Both the position numbers and the translations under genes were made by a program. Of a stretch of 64,000 nt of DNA, positions 32,963 to 41,367 are shown piece after piece (the stretch's first letter is position 1; every line of letters starts with the position of its first letter). Source of the DNA: Streptomyces sp. NBC_00775 (GTDB lineage Bacteria; Actinomycetota; Actinomycetes; Streptomycetales; Streptomycetaceae); the NCBI RefSeq assembly GCF_036347135.1, contig NZ_CP108938.1, positions 6,448,001 through 6,512,000 on the forward strand, in the 5' to 3' direction. Below the pieces are notes generated by a model, which saw only the letters and a list, made by a program, of their open reading frames with translations, did no database searches and was not told the origin of the DNA.

Positions 32963-32973
32963 GTAACGGTTAC
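32963..32973. promoter_or_regulatory. GTAACGGTTAC palindrome in divergent VOC/CGNR promoter
   Basis: GTAAC-G-GTTAC is a perfect inverted repeat. Related GGTTACC and GGTAACG half-sites occur at about 32938-32943 and 32992-32999, giving three spaced GGTAAC-like sites between the divergent genes. The CGNR protein is a candidate binder. Confidence 0.45.
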
Positions 32974-33007
32974 TGCATGCTCCCGCACAAGAGGTAACGT
33001 CGCAACC

Positions 33008-33508
33008 ATGAATGACCGCGCGCCCGCACCCGGCGGCCTGGCCCTGATCCAGTCCCTGGTGAACACCCTCGACCTCGGATCGGGCGCCGACTCCCTGGAC
33101 ACGGCCGAGGGGCTGGCCCGCTTCGGCCTGGCGCAGGGCGAGGCGGAGGCGGCACGCGAGCTGCGCGAGTCGCTGCGCGTGGTCTGCCTGGCGCACGCGG
33201 GCCACCCGGCGCACCGGACCGTCGTCCCCCTCGGTGAGCTGCTGGCCCGGGCACCCCTGCACATCACGGTCGACGAACGCGACGGCGGCGCGGGGTTCGC
33301 CCTCGCCGGCTCCGCACCCCTCGCCTCCCGCGTCGCGGTGGCGATCGCCGAGTCCCTAGTCGACGGCACCTGGCCGCGCCTGAAGGCCTGCGAGGCTCCT
33401 GACTGCCACGGGGCGTACTACGACCGCTCCCCGGCGGGCAGGGGCCGCTGGTGCTCGATGTCGGTGTGCGGGGCGCGCGCGAAGATGCGCCGATACCGCG
33501 CCAAGTAG
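33008..33508 (+). CDS. CGNR zinc-finger domain transcriptional regulator-like protein
   Basis: A 166-residue protein of the ABATE/CGNR family. Residues about 8-110 form the N-terminal ABATE region (LIQSLVNTLDLGSGADSLDT, GLAQGEAEAARELRESLRVV). The C-terminal zinc finger is CEAPDCHGAYYDRSPAGRGR followed by WCSMSVCGARAK. The four cysteines are present, but the name-giving CGNR reads CGAR here. Such proteins are predicted stress-linked DNA-binding regulators. ATG 33008 lies about 90 bp from the divergent VOC start, suggesting it regulates that gene. Confidence 0.85.
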   Translation: MNDRAPAPGGLALIQSLVNTLDLGSGADSLDTAEGLARFGLAQGEAEAARELRESLRVVCLAHAGHPAHRTVVPLGELLARAPLHITVDERDGGAGFALAGSAPLASRVAVAIAESLVDGTWPRLKACEAPDCHGAYYDRSPAGRGRWCSMSVCGARAKMRRYRAK

Positions 33509-33576
33509 CGTTCGGGCGCGGGGAGTCGGGCGGACACCACTCGATGCACAGCAGCGTGGTGCAGAATGCAACAGAC

Positions 33577-33611
33577 GCCGGTCCGGCCGACTGAGCCTCG
33601 GCCGGACCGGC
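33577..33611. terminator. Bidirectional hairpin terminator
   Basis: A perfect 14-bp stem (33577-33590 with 33598-33611) and a 7-nt loop lie between the convergent CGNR and UDP-glucose dehydrogenase genes. Its 3' arm overlaps the first unit of the 37-bp repeat. Confidence 0.75.
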
Positions 33612-33714
33612 GTCGTCCTGAAAGTCTCAGGTGACCGTCCGGACCGGCGTCGTCCTGAAAGTCCTGGGCGATCGGCCGGACCGGCGTCGTCCTGAAAGTC
33701 CTAGGCGGTCGGCC
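33604..33714. repeat. 37-bp tandem repeat, three units
   Basis: Units begin at 33604, 33641 and 33678 and share GGACCGGCGTCGTCCTGAAA plus a GTC and a variable GGCC end. The last unit contains the stop codon and final codons of the UDP-glucose dehydrogenase gene (33701-33714), so expansion proceeded from or into the gene end. Confidence 0.85.
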
Positions 33715-35044
33715 GCCCCATCGCCCGGTACGTCCACCCGGCCCGGCGCCACACCTCGGGGTCGAGGGCGTTGCGCCCGTCGAGCACCACCCGGGCCGTG
33801 ACCGCCTCGCCGAGCGCCGCCGGGTCCAGCTCACGGAACTCACGCCACTCCGTCAGATGCAGTACGACGTCGGCGCCGCGCACGGCCTCGACGGCGGAGT
33901 CGGCGTACCCGAGCGTCGGGAAGAGTCGCTTGGCGTTCGCCATGCCCTTCGGGTCGTAGACGGTGACCTGGCCGCCCTGGAGGTGGATCTGCCCGGCGAC
34001 GTTCAGCGCGGGCGAGTCCCGGACGTCGTCCGAGTCGGGCTTGAAGGTCGCGCCGAGTACGGCGACCCGCTTGCCGAGGAAGGACCCGCCCCCCAGCGCC
34101 TCCCGGGCCATCTCCACCATCTGGCCGCGCTGGCGCATGTTGATGGAGTCGATCTCGCGCAGGAAGGTGAGCGCCTGGTCGGCACCGAGCTCACCGGCAC
34201 GGGCCATGAAGGCGCGGATGTCCTTGGGCAGACAGCCACCGCCGAAGCCGATCCCGGCCCGCAGGAACTTCTTCCCGATCCGCTCGTCGTGCCCGATGGC
34301 CTCGGCCAGCTTGGCGACATCGCCGCCGGCGGCCTCGCAGACCTCGGCCATCGCGTTGATGAAGGAGATCTTGGTGGCGAGGAAGGAGTTCGCGGAGGTC
34401 TTCACCAGTTCGGCGGTCGGGAAGTCGGTCACCACGAACGGCGAGCCCGCGGCGACCGGCGTTGTGTACACCTCGCGCAGCAGTTTCTCCGCCCGCTCGC
34501 TGCGCACACCCACCACGATCCGGTCGGGGTGCAGCGTGTCGTTCACGGCGAAGCCCTCGCGCAGGAACTCCGGGTTCCAGGCGAGCTCGGCGTCCTCACC
34601 GGCGGGCGCGAGTTCGGCGAGCCGCGCGGCCAGCCGCTCCGCGGAGCCGACGGGCACGGTGGACTTGCCGACGACGAGGGCGGCCCCGCGCAGATGCGGC
34701 GCGAGCGATTCGAAGGCGGCATCGACGTACGACATGTCGGCCGCGTACTCACCGTGCTTCTGCGGCGTGTTCACACAGACGAAGTGGACGTCGCCGAATT
34801 CCCCGACCTCGGCCCAGTCCATGGTGAACCGGAGCCGCCCGGTGGACCCCTCGATCCCCGCGACATGCTTGCGCAGCAGCTCCTCGAGCCCGGGCTCGTA
34901 CATCGGTACTTCGCCCCGCCGCAGCATGTCGATCTTCTCTTCCACGACATCCAGCCCGAGGACCTCGAAACCGAGCTCGGCCATGGCCGCGGCGTGCGTG
35001 GCGCCGAGGTAGCCGGTGCCGATCACGGTGATCTTGAGGGCCAT
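33701..35044 (-). CDS. UDP-glucose/GDP-mannose-type nucleotide-sugar 6-dehydrogenase
   Basis: A 447-residue enzyme that oxidises a UDP-hexose (most likely UDP-glucose to UDP-glucuronate) using two NAD. The Rossmann motif is KITVIGTGYLGATHAAAMAE at the N-terminus. Further marks are VNTPQ, GKSTVPVG, WNPEFLREG, the Lys-Asn pair in ELVKTSANSFLATKISFINA, the catalytic cysteine in GIGFGGGCLPKDIRAF, and GATFKPDSDDVRDSP. The ATG complementary to 35042-35044 follows AGGAG. UDP-glucuronate would feed cell-wall glycopolymers, consistent with the LCP cluster downstream. It diverges from the acyl-CoA dehydrogenase gene. Confidence 0.94.
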   Translation of the reverse strand: MALKITVIGTGYLGATHAAAMAELGFEVLGLDVVEEKIDMLRRGEVPMYEPGLEELLRKHVAGIEGSTGRLRFTMDWAEVGEFGDVHFVCVNTPQKHGEYAADMSYVDAAFESLAPHLRGAALVVGKSTVPVGSAERLAARLAELAPAGEDAELAWNPEFLREGFAVNDTLHPDRIVVGVRSERAEKLLREVYTTPVAAGSPFVVTDFPTAELVKTSANSFLATKISFINAMAEVCEAAGGDVAKLAEAIGHDERIGKKFLRAGIGFGGGCLPKDIRAFMARAGELGADQALTFLREIDSINMRQRGQMVEMAREALGGGSFLGKRVAVLGATFKPDSDDVRDSPALNVAGQIHLQGGQVTVYDPKGMANAKRLFPTLGYADSAVEAVRGADVVLHLTEWREFRELDPAALGEAVTARVVLDGRNALDPEVWRRAGWTYRAMGRPTA

Positions 35045-35244
35045 GGATGCTCCTGGGGTATACGGCAGAGGTGCGCTGCCCGAGCATAGTCGGGGCGTGC
35101 GGGGCCCCCTCATGGGGCAGATCTCCCCTTGTTTTCCCTCTGTCGCCAAGCTCACGTATCACTCCCGTGGGCGGGCCCCTAAAATTTGGGTTACTTAACG
35201 GTAGTTAGCGCCACCATCACAGCATCCTTGGAGCGTGAGAGACC

Positions 35245-36402
35245 TTGGCCGGATCGGCTGATTTCGACCTGTACCGCCCGTCCGAGGAGCACGACATGCT
35301 CCGGGACGCGATCCGCTCGCTGGCCGAGGCGAAAATCGCGCCGTACGCCGCAGCGGTGGACGAGGAAGCCCGTTTCCCCCAGGAGGCCCTGGACGCGCTG
35401 GTCACCTCCGACCTGCACGCGGTGCACGTACCCGAGGAGTACGGCGGCGCGGGCGCCGACGCGCTGGCCACGGTCATCGTGATCGAAGAGGTGGCGCGGG
35501 TCTGCGCGTCCTCCTCCCTGATCCCGGCGGTGAACAAGCTGGGCTCGCTCCCGGTCATCCTGTCCGGCTCCGAGGCCCTGAAGAAGAAGTACATGACCCC
35601 GCTCGCCAAGGGCGACGGCATGTTCTCGTACTGCCTCTCCGAGCCGGACGCGGGTTCGGACGCGGCGGGCATGAAGACGAAGGCGGTCCGCGACGGCGAC
35701 TTCTACGTCCTCAACGGCGTGAAGCGCTGGATCACCAACGCCGGCGAGTCCGAGTACTACACGGTGATGGCGGTCACGGACCCCACCAAGCGCTCCAAGG
35801 GCATCTCGGCCTTCGTGGTCGAGAAGTCGGACGAGGGTGTCTCCTTCGGCGCCCCGGAGAAGAAGCTCGGCATCAAGGGCAGCCCGACGCGCGAGGTCTA
35901 CCTCGACAACGTCCGCATCCCGGCCGACCGCATGATCGGCGACGAAGGCACCGGCTTCGCCACCGCCATGAAGACCCTGGACCACACCCGCATCACGATC
36001 GCGGCCCAGGCCCTCGGCATCGCCCAGGGAGCCCTCGACTACGCCAAGGGATACGTCCAGGAGCGCAAGCAGTTCGGCAAGCCGATCGCCGACTTCCAGG
36101 GCATCCAGTTCATGCTCGCCGACATGGCCATGAAGATCGAGGCCGCCCGCCAGCTCACGTACGCGGCCGCGGCCAAGTCGCAGCGCGGCGACGCGGACCT
36201 CACCTTCCAGGGCGCGGCGGCCAAGTGCTTCGCCTCGGACGTCGCCATGGAGGTCACGACGGACGCGGTCCAGCTGCTGGGCGGCTACGGCTACACCCGT
36301 GACTACCCGGTCGAGCGCATGATGCGCGACGCCAAGATCACGCAGATCTATGAGGGCACGAACCAGGTCCAGCGCATCGTCATGGCCCGCAACCTGCCGT
36401 AA
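35245..36402 (+). CDS. Acyl-CoA dehydrogenase
   Basis: A 385-residue flavoenzyme catalysing alpha,beta-dehydrogenation of an acyl-CoA. The N-terminal helical domain opens EEHDMLRDAIRSLAEAKIAP. FAD and substrate segments are YCLSEPDAGSDAAGM, KRWITNAGESEYYTVMAV and GIKGSPTREVYLDNVRIP. The C-terminal domain has FGKPIADFQGIQFMLADMAM, LLGGYGYTRDYPVERMMRDA and the catalytic base Glu in IYEGTNQVQRIVMARNL. TTG 35245 is used because the family N-terminus is reached there. A fadE25-type dehydrogenase close to purK-purE is also found in mycobacteria. Confidence 0.94.
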   Translation: MAGSADFDLYRPSEEHDMLRDAIRSLAEAKIAPYAAAVDEEARFPQEALDALVTSDLHAVHVPEEYGGAGADALATVIVIEEVARVCASSSLIPAVNKLGSLPVILSGSEALKKKYMTPLAKGDGMFSYCLSEPDAGSDAAGMKTKAVRDGDFYVLNGVKRWITNAGESEYYTVMAVTDPTKRSKGISAFVVEKSDEGVSFGAPEKKLGIKGSPTREVYLDNVRIPADRMIGDEGTGFATAMKTLDHTRITIAAQALGIAQGALDYAKGYVQERKQFGKPIADFQGIQFMLADMAMKIEAARQLTYAAAAKSQRGDADLTFQGAAAKCFASDVAMEVTTDAVQLLGGYGYTRDYPVERMMRDAKITQIYEGTNQVQRIVMARNLP

Positions 36403-36428
36403 CCGCGATTCCGGCAGCAGGCTCAGGT

Positions 36429-36461
36429 GAGAGGCACCCGAAAGGGTGCCTCTCTTCTTTT
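36429..36461 (+). terminator. Intrinsic terminator of the acyl-CoA dehydrogenase gene
   Basis: GAGAGGCACCC-GAAA-GGGTGCCTCTC (11-bp perfect stem, tetraloop) is followed by TTCTTTT, a textbook factor-independent terminator 27 bp after the stop. Confidence 0.95.
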
Positions 36462-36543
36462 GCGCGCGGCGAAATGAGGGGCGGTCACCATCTGGGCCGC
36501 GGCGACCGGCTGGGATCCCGCACCCCGCGGCTGACGTGCGCGG

Positions 36544-37188
36544 TCACAGGCCGCCGGCCAGCGCCCGCCGCAGGTCCTCCGGTTCGCGGTAGTGGACCGC
36601 TCGCATGCCGAGCCCGGCCGCCGCCTCCACGTTCTCGATGGTGTCGTCCACGAAGAGGCACCGCTCGGCGGGGACCCCGGCCCGTTCGACGGCGATCTCG
36701 AAGATGCGCCGGTCGGGCTTGGCGATCCCGACGCGCGCGCTGCTGACGACGTCGTCGGCGAGGTCCGTCAGCCCCAGCACCTCCAGGTCCTCCTCCAGCT
36801 GGACGCTGGCGTTGGAGACGAGGACCAGGCGGAGCCCCTGGGTGCGGGCCCCGCGCAGCAGGGCCACGACCGTCCCGTCGGCCCGGAAGGGGGAGCGGGC
36901 GAGCGCCGTGCCGAGTTCCCGGGCCGTCACCTGGGACACGAGCCCGGTCAGGCCGCGCGCGACCGACTCCGCCCACTCATCCGGCGTGATGCGGCCGACC
37001 AGCAGCGGCAGTACCGTCTCCGGCGCGAACGCCACCTTCATGACGGTGCCCGCGGCCAGTCCGGCGGCTTGTTCCAGCGCGGACACGGGGGCCGGGTCGT
37101 AGATCCGGATCACATTGTCGACGTCACAGAGCACCGCGTCGAAGGGCGGTCTACCGGACGGCGGTTCCGGGGGCAGGGGGATCGTCAT
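36544..37188 (-). CDS. HAD-family hydrolase
   Basis: A 214-residue haloacid-dehalogenase-superfamily phosphatase. Motif I is VLCDVDNVIR (nucleophile and acid/base aspartates), motif II Ser in LVLVSNAS, motif III Lys in GIAKPDRRIF and motif IV CLFVDDTIENVEAA. The helical cap between motifs I and II places it in the IA subfamily. I start at the ATG complementary to 37186-37188; an upstream GTG (VFP...) is possible. It is monocistronic and convergent with the acyl-CoA dehydrogenase. The substrate is unknown. Confidence 0.88.
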   Translation of the reverse strand: MTIPLPPEPPSGRPPFDAVLCDVDNVIRIYDPAPVSALEQAAGLAAGTVMKVAFAPETVLPLLVGRITPDEWAESVARGLTGLVSQVTARELGTALARSPFRADGTVVALLRGARTQGLRLVLVSNASVQLEEDLEVLGLTDLADDVVSSARVGIAKPDRRIFEIAVERAGVPAERCLFVDDTIENVEAAAGLGMRAVHYREPEDLRRALAGGL

Positions 37189-37481
37189 GGGGAACACCCT
37201 GACATCCGCCCCCGGCGGGCCACCGGCCAGGGCGCGGTTGCCCGCCCCCGCCCCTGACTCCGCCCTGACCCCGACTCGACCCCGACGCGTCGGCCCGTAC
37301 GTACCGATCGGCGTATTGGCACCCCACCCCCCAGGGAGATTATGGAAGCTTTTGTCCCTTCGGTGGTGAGGCATTCGTAGCGGATTGTTCACGTCTGCCC
37401 GATGGCGCGGGACGGTCGGCAGGCGTACGACGGAAGGGCACCCCGGGCCCGACCCGGGCCCCACCACCACGAGGAGGAGCC
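37189..37481. other. Divergent gap between the HAD and copper-storage-like genes
   Basis: No gene is supported. A CCCGGGCCCGACCCGGGCCC palindrome just before the downstream ribosome-binding site (GAGGAGGAG) may be structural or regulatory. I could not find a clear CsoR-type operator. Confidence 0.4.
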
Positions 37482-37844
37482 ATGCAGCAGCACGGAACCA
37501 TGAACGCCATGACCAAGGAGATGCAGGACTGCGTCGAGGCGTGCATGTCCTGCCACACCGTGTGCGAGGAGACCATGAGCTCGTGCATGCAGATGGGCGG
37601 ACAGGCCCAGATGCAGATCATGCGCGCACTCATGGACTGCTCCGAGATGACCCGCATGTGTGCCGACATGATGATGCGCAGGTCGCCCATGTCGGCCGAG
37701 ATGTGCGTCCTGTGCGCCAAGGCGTGCGACATGTGCGCCGAGGCGTGTATGTCCATGCCGGACGATCCCCAGATGATGCGCTGCGCCGAGTCCTGTCGCC
37801 GCTGCGCGGAGATGTGCCGCACGATGGCGGGCGCACGGATGTGA
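37482..37844 (+). CDS. Four-helix-bundle copper-storage (Csp-like) protein
   Basis: A 120-residue cytosolic protein with 16 Cys and about 26 Met, together roughly a third of all residues. The cysteines recur at helix spacing (DCVEACMSCHTVCEE, EMCVLCAKACDMCAEACMSM, RCAESCRRCAEMCRTM). This is the signature of Csp/DUF326 four-helix bundles that load Cu(I) into the bundle core. No signal peptide is present, so it resembles the cytosolic Csp3 type. It starts at ATG 37482 with GGAGGAG upstream and is followed by a terminator. The known role of the family is copper storage and tolerance; the role here is inferred. Confidence 0.88.
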   Translation: MQQHGTMNAMTKEMQDCVEACMSCHTVCEETMSSCMQMGGQAQMQIMRALMDCSEMTRMCADMMMRRSPMSAEMCVLCAKACDMCAEACMSMPDDPQMMRCAESCRRCAEMCRTMAGARM

Positions 37845-37862
37845 CACCTGCCTGACCGGCTT

Positions 37863-37888
37863 CAAGGACACCCTCCCGGGTGTCCTTG
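37863..37888 (+). terminator. Hairpin after the copper-storage-like gene
   Basis: An 11-bp perfect stem (37863-37873 with 37878-37888) and a TCCC loop lie 18 bp past the stop. The downstream T-run is weak. Confidence 0.75.
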
Positions 37889-37913
37889 ATCCGTTGTAGG
37901 GCAGGGTGGAGCC

Positions 37914-38432
37914 GTGACCGACCCCGCCGCCCCGCCGCCCCTGCCCTACTTCCCGTACCACCCCGACCCGTTGGCCACGGGCTCGCTGGTGCCGTCGCGG
38001 ACGCGCTGCGCGTGCTGTGGGCAGCCACGCGGTTACGTGTACGCGGGACCGGTGTACGCCGTCGCCGGCCTCAGCCATGCGCTGTGCCCGTGGTGCCTCG
38101 CGGACGGCAGCGCCGCCGCGCGCTACGAGGCGCAGTTCACCGAGGTGGACGGCCGCGTGCCGGCGGATGTCGTGCGCACCGTCGAGCAGCGCACCCCGGG
38201 CTTCGGTGGCTGGCAGCAGGAGCGGTGGCTGACTCACTGCGAGGACGCTGCCGTCTTCCTCGGCCGTGCCGGGATCCGCGAACTGACGCCGCACCCGGAC
38301 GCACTGGAGGCCCTGGCCGCGGACTTCGGTGAGGAGTTCCTGTCCGTTCTGGACGCCGACGGCCAGCCCACGGCCTACCTCTTCCGCTGCCGTCACTGTG
38401 CACGGCACCTGGCCTACGCGGACTTCACATGA
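37914..38432 (+). CDS. CbrC family protein (UPF0167)
   Basis: A 172-residue protein of the CbrC/UPF0167 family. The N-terminus has PYFPYHPDPLATGSLVP, followed by two CxxC pairs (RCACCGQPRG and LCPWCLADG). The middle has TEVDGRVPADVVRTVEQRTP, GWQQERWLTHCEDAAVFLG, and the C-terminus a third cysteine pair FRCRHCARHLAYAD. The family is linked to colicin E2 tolerance in E. coli, but its biochemical function is unknown. GTG 37914 is used. Its end overlaps the methyltransferase start by ATGA, so the two genes are coupled. Confidence 0.85.
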   Translation: MTDPAAPPPLPYFPYHPDPLATGSLVPSRTRCACCGQPRGYVYAGPVYAVAGLSHALCPWCLADGSAAARYEAQFTEVDGRVPADVVRTVEQRTPGFGGWQQERWLTHCEDAAVFLGRAGIRELTPHPDALEALAADFGEEFLSVLDADGQPTAYLFRCRHCARHLAYADFT

Positions 38433-39241
38433 GGCGCCCGGCGGAGACCTTCGACGCCATTGAGCGGACCATGTGGGACGGGCGGGCAGAGGCCTACGCG
38501 GCAAGCTTCGCGCGGCTGTGTGCGTACCCGGTGGGGGCGCTGCTCGACGCGGCGGAGGTGACGGCGGGGACGTACCTCCTCGATGCCGGCACCGGGACGG
38601 GGACGGCGGCCATGGCGGCGCGGCGGCGCGGGGCGCGCGTCCGTGCTGTGGACGCCGACGCGGGGATGGTGGCGGCCGCGCGTGCCGCCGGTGTCGATGC
38701 CCGCCTCGCCGCCCTGCCGGAACTTCCCTTCGCCGACGGTGAGTTCGATGCCGTCGTCGCCAACTTCGTCCTCAACCATGTCGGCCGCCCGCGCGCCGCG
38801 CTCGCCGAACTGCGCCGCGTACTGCGCCCCGGCAGCCGCCTTGTGCTGACTCTGTGGAGCGCCCGGCGCGGCGCCGGGCAGGACCTGCTCGTGCGGGCCT
38901 GCGAGGCGGGCGGGGCCGTACCGCCGGCCGGTCTGCCCCGGCGCGACCCGGCCGAGGACTTCGCCCGGACGCCGGAAGGGCTCGCGGAGCTGCTGGAGGA
39001 AGCCGCGTTCACCGCGGTGGAATCCACCGAACTGGAGTGGGACCACCGCGCCACCGTCGAGGAGTGGTGGGGCGGCGCCGCGGCCGGCGTCGCCACCATC
39101 GGCCTCGTCGTCACCTCGCAGGAACCGGAGACGGTCGTACGGATCAGGCAGGAGTACGAGCGGTTGAGCGGCGAGTTCGCGGATGGGGGAGGGCGGCTGG
39201 CCCTCCCCCATGTCGCGCTGCTCGCCCACGCGCGGGCGTAG
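38429..39241 (+). CDS. Class I SAM-dependent methyltransferase
   Basis: A 270-residue Rossmann methyltransferase. The SAM-binding motif I is LLDAGTGTGTAAMAARRRGA (about residues 51-70), motif II the acidic VRAVDADAGMV, then LPFADGEFDAVVANFVLNHV and LRRVLRPGSRLVLTLWS. This pattern matches methyltransferase_11/25-type enzymes acting on small molecules. It is coupled to the CbrC-like gene by ATGA and convergent with an LCP gene. The substrate is unknown. Confidence 0.88.
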   Translation: MRRPAETFDAIERTMWDGRAEAYAASFARLCAYPVGALLDAAEVTAGTYLLDAGTGTGTAAMAARRRGARVRAVDADAGMVAAARAAGVDARLAALPELPFADGEFDAVVANFVLNHVGRPRAALAELRRVLRPGSRLVLTLWSARRGAGQDLLVRACEAGGAVPPAGLPRRDPAEDFARTPEGLAELLEEAAFTAVESTELEWDHRATVEEWWGGAAAGVATIGLVVTSQEPETVVRIRQEYERLSGEFADGGGRLALPHVALLAHARA

Positions 39242-39271
39242 GCGCGGGCCGCCCAGGTGGCGGTGACGGCG

Positions 39272-40579
39272 TCAGTTGCCGCTCACCGTCACCTTCTCGT
39301 CGTTCTGCAACTCGTTCACCAGCGTCTTCACCTTGGCCTTGTCCCAGACGAGGTTGCCGCCCGTGGAGCCGGAGACCGGCATGTTCATGGACGTGCCGTC
39401 GCCGCCGGTCACGCCCTTCATCGCCCAGAACATGTCGGCCAGGTCCCACAGGCTCATGTCCTTGTCGACGGTGAGCGAGTCCAGGCCCGCACCCATCGTC
39501 GGGTACAGCTTGAAGGGGTTCAGGATCGTGCCCGGCGTCGCGACCTGGTGCGCCAGGGCCGCCAGGAACTTCTGCTGGTTCTTCGTGCGCTGGAGGTCCG
39601 ACGCCGCGAAGGCGTGCCGCGTGCGGACGAAGGCGAGGGCCTGCTCGCCGTTGAGGGTCTGCTTGCCCTTCTTGAAGTCCGCGCCCGAGTACTTGTCCTT
39701 GAAGCCCTGGTCGAGGTTCATCTCCACGCCACCGACCGCGTCGACGATGCTCGCGAAGCCGGCGAAGCCGATCTCCACGTAGTGGTCTATGTGCAGACCG
39801 GTGTTGGCCTCGATGGTGCGGACCAGCAGCGTCGGCCCGTCCTCCGCGTACGCCGCGTTCAGCTTCACCTGGCGGCCCGTGCCCTGGAAGGTCTTGCCGG
39901 ACGTGGATCCCTTGTACGTGGGAATCGTCACGTTCGAGTCGCGGGGCAGCGAGATGAGGGTCGAGCCGTTGTCGCCGGTGTGCAGGATCATCATCGAGTC
40001 CGTGCGCTTGCCCTCGGCGGACCCGGTGTGCAGCTTCTTCTTCTCCGCGGCGGACATGCCGGCGCGGCTGTCGGAACCGACGATCAGATAGTTCGTGCCC
40101 TCGCCCGCGTCGGGCCGGTCGATGACCGTCGAGAGATCCACGTCACGGTGGAGCTTGGAGTCCGCCCAGAAGTACGTGCTCACGGACACCACGACCAGCA
40201 GCGTGACCAGCGTGATCGCGGTCCACTTGATCCGGCGCCGCCAGTTCGGCGCGGGGCGCGGGCCGCGCGAGCCGCCACCGCCGGGGCCCTGCGGACCGCC
40301 GGGCCCGTTCGGGGACCCGTACACCTGGCCCGTGTTGTAGCCGGAGTCGTACTGGTCGTCGTACCCCTGCCCGTCGTACGTCGGCTGCTGGGGCACCCCG
40401 CCGTACGACGGCGGCGCGGCCGGGCCGCCCGGAGCGGGCGCCGCCGGACCACGCCGGACCTGCCGCATGACGCGGGCGCCCTCAGGCTGTGCGCCTGCGC
40501 TGCCGCGTCCGTAGCGGTTGCCGCCGTTGCCGCCGTTGCTGCGGTTGTCTCCGGACCACCCGTCGGGCCAATCGTTCAT
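39272..40579 (-). CDS. LytR-CpsA-Psr (LCP) family protein 1
   Basis: A 435-residue type II membrane protein that should attach an undecaprenyl-linked glycopolymer to peptidoglycan outside the cell. The cytoplasmic N-terminus (about 120 residues) is Gly/Pro/Tyr-rich and disordered. One TM helix (IKWTAITLVTLLVVVSVSTY) is followed by the LCP domain: NYLIVGSDSRAG, LISLPRDSNVTIP, VKLNAAYAEDGPTLLVRTIE, DHYVEIGFAGFASIVDAVGG and ALAFVRTRHAF. There is no C-terminal LytR_C domain, unlike LCP 2-4 here. I start at the ATG complementary to 40577-40579 (MNDWPDGW), which has a weak ribosome-binding site. It diverges from a thioesterase gene. Confidence 0.92.
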   Translation of the reverse strand: MNDWPDGWSGDNRSNGGNGGNRYGRGSAGAQPEGARVMRQVRRGPAAPAPGGPAAPPSYGGVPQQPTYDGQGYDDQYDSGYNTGQVYGSPNGPGGPQGPGGGGSRGPRPAPNWRRRIKWTAITLVTLLVVVSVSTYFWADSKLHRDVDLSTVIDRPDAGEGTNYLIVGSDSRAGMSAAEKKKLHTGSAEGKRTDSMMILHTGDNGSTLISLPRDSNVTIPTYKGSTSGKTFQGTGRQVKLNAAYAEDGPTLLVRTIEANTGLHIDHYVEIGFAGFASIVDAVGGVEMNLDQGFKDKYSGADFKKGKQTLNGEQALAFVRTRHAFAASDLQRTKNQQKFLAALAHQVATPGTILNPFKLYPTMGAGLDSLTVDKDMSLWDLADMFWAMKGVTGGDGTSMNMPVSGSTGGNLVWDKAKVKTLVNELQNDEKVTVSGN

Positions 40580-40685
40580 GCCGACCAGTGTGCAGGGCAC
40601 CACTGTGCGCCTTACAAGAGAGTGGGGAGATCTGGGTCACGCCTGTTGCAGAGCTGATGCAAAGCAGCCCTTGCGAGCCCCGGCA

Positions 40686-40701
40686 TAGGGTGGATGGCAT
40701 G
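40686..40701 (+). promoter_or_regulatory. Probable leaderless promoter of the thioesterase gene
   Basis: TAGGGT (40686-40691) resembles a -10 box and ends 7 nt before ATG 40699. No Shine-Dalgarno sequence is present. Confidence 0.45.
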
Positions 40702-41247
40702 ACAGACCAGGCGCCCACCCCGGAATCCGATATTCCGGGCAAGCCGACTTCCGCGTCCCGGACCACCCTCAGCCACATCATGACCCACAACGACACCAAC
40801 CTTCTCGGCACGGTGCACGGCGGAGTCATCATGAAGCTCGTCGACGACGCGGCGGGTGCGGTGGCCGGGCGGCACTCCGGCGGGCCCGCCGTCACCGCCT
40901 CCATGGACGAGATGGCCTTCCTGGAACCCGTCCGCGTAGGCGACCTCGTCCATGTGAAGGCTCAGGTCAACTGGACCGGACGTACCTCGATGGAGGTCGG
41001 CGTCCGCGTCCTCGCCGAGCGTTGGAACGAGGCCGCGCCGGCCCAGCAGGTCGGCTCGGCCTACCTCGTCTTCGCCGCCGTCGACGCCGACGGCAAGCCC
41101 CGCCGCGTCCCCCCGGTGCTCCCGGAGACCGACCGCGACGAGCGCCGCTGCCAGGAGGCCCAGATCCGCCGCACCCACCGCCTGGCCCGCCGCCGCGCGA
41201 TCATGGAACTGCGCGAGAAGCGCGCGGCGGAAGGCCTCGACGACTAG
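40699..41247 (+). CDS. Acyl-CoA thioesterase (hot-dog fold, YciA/BFIT-like)
   Basis: A 182-residue hot-dog thioesterase that hydrolyses acyl-CoA to free acid and CoA. The fold shows LSHIMTHNDTNLLGTVHGGV with IMKLVDDAAGAVA (catalytic Asn/Asp region and HGG turn), then VTASMDEMAFLEPVRVGDLV and VKAQVNWTGRTSMEVGVRVL. A C-terminal basic helix (RRTHRLARRRAIMELREKRA) is extra. The start is ATG 40699. It is sandwiched between LCP genes on the opposite strand; no direct link to glycopolymer work is evident. A cytosolic housekeeping role in fatty-acyl-CoA turnover is likely. Confidence 0.9.
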   Translation: MTDQAPTPESDIPGKPTSASRTTLSHIMTHNDTNLLGTVHGGVIMKLVDDAAGAVAGRHSGGPAVTASMDEMAFLEPVRVGDLVHVKAQVNWTGRTSMEVGVRVLAERWNEAAPAQQVGSAYLVFAAVDADGKPRRVPPVLPETDRDERRCQEAQIRRTHRLARRRAIMELREKRAAEGLDD

Positions 41248-41367
41248 CGACGCCCGTCAGGGAGACGACCGGCGACGGCTGTCAGGGACGACGGCTGTCA
41301 GGGATACGGAGACCAGGGCGCCGCGGATTGGTGTCCGGACAAGCCGGGCTGCCCGAACGAGCCAGGC

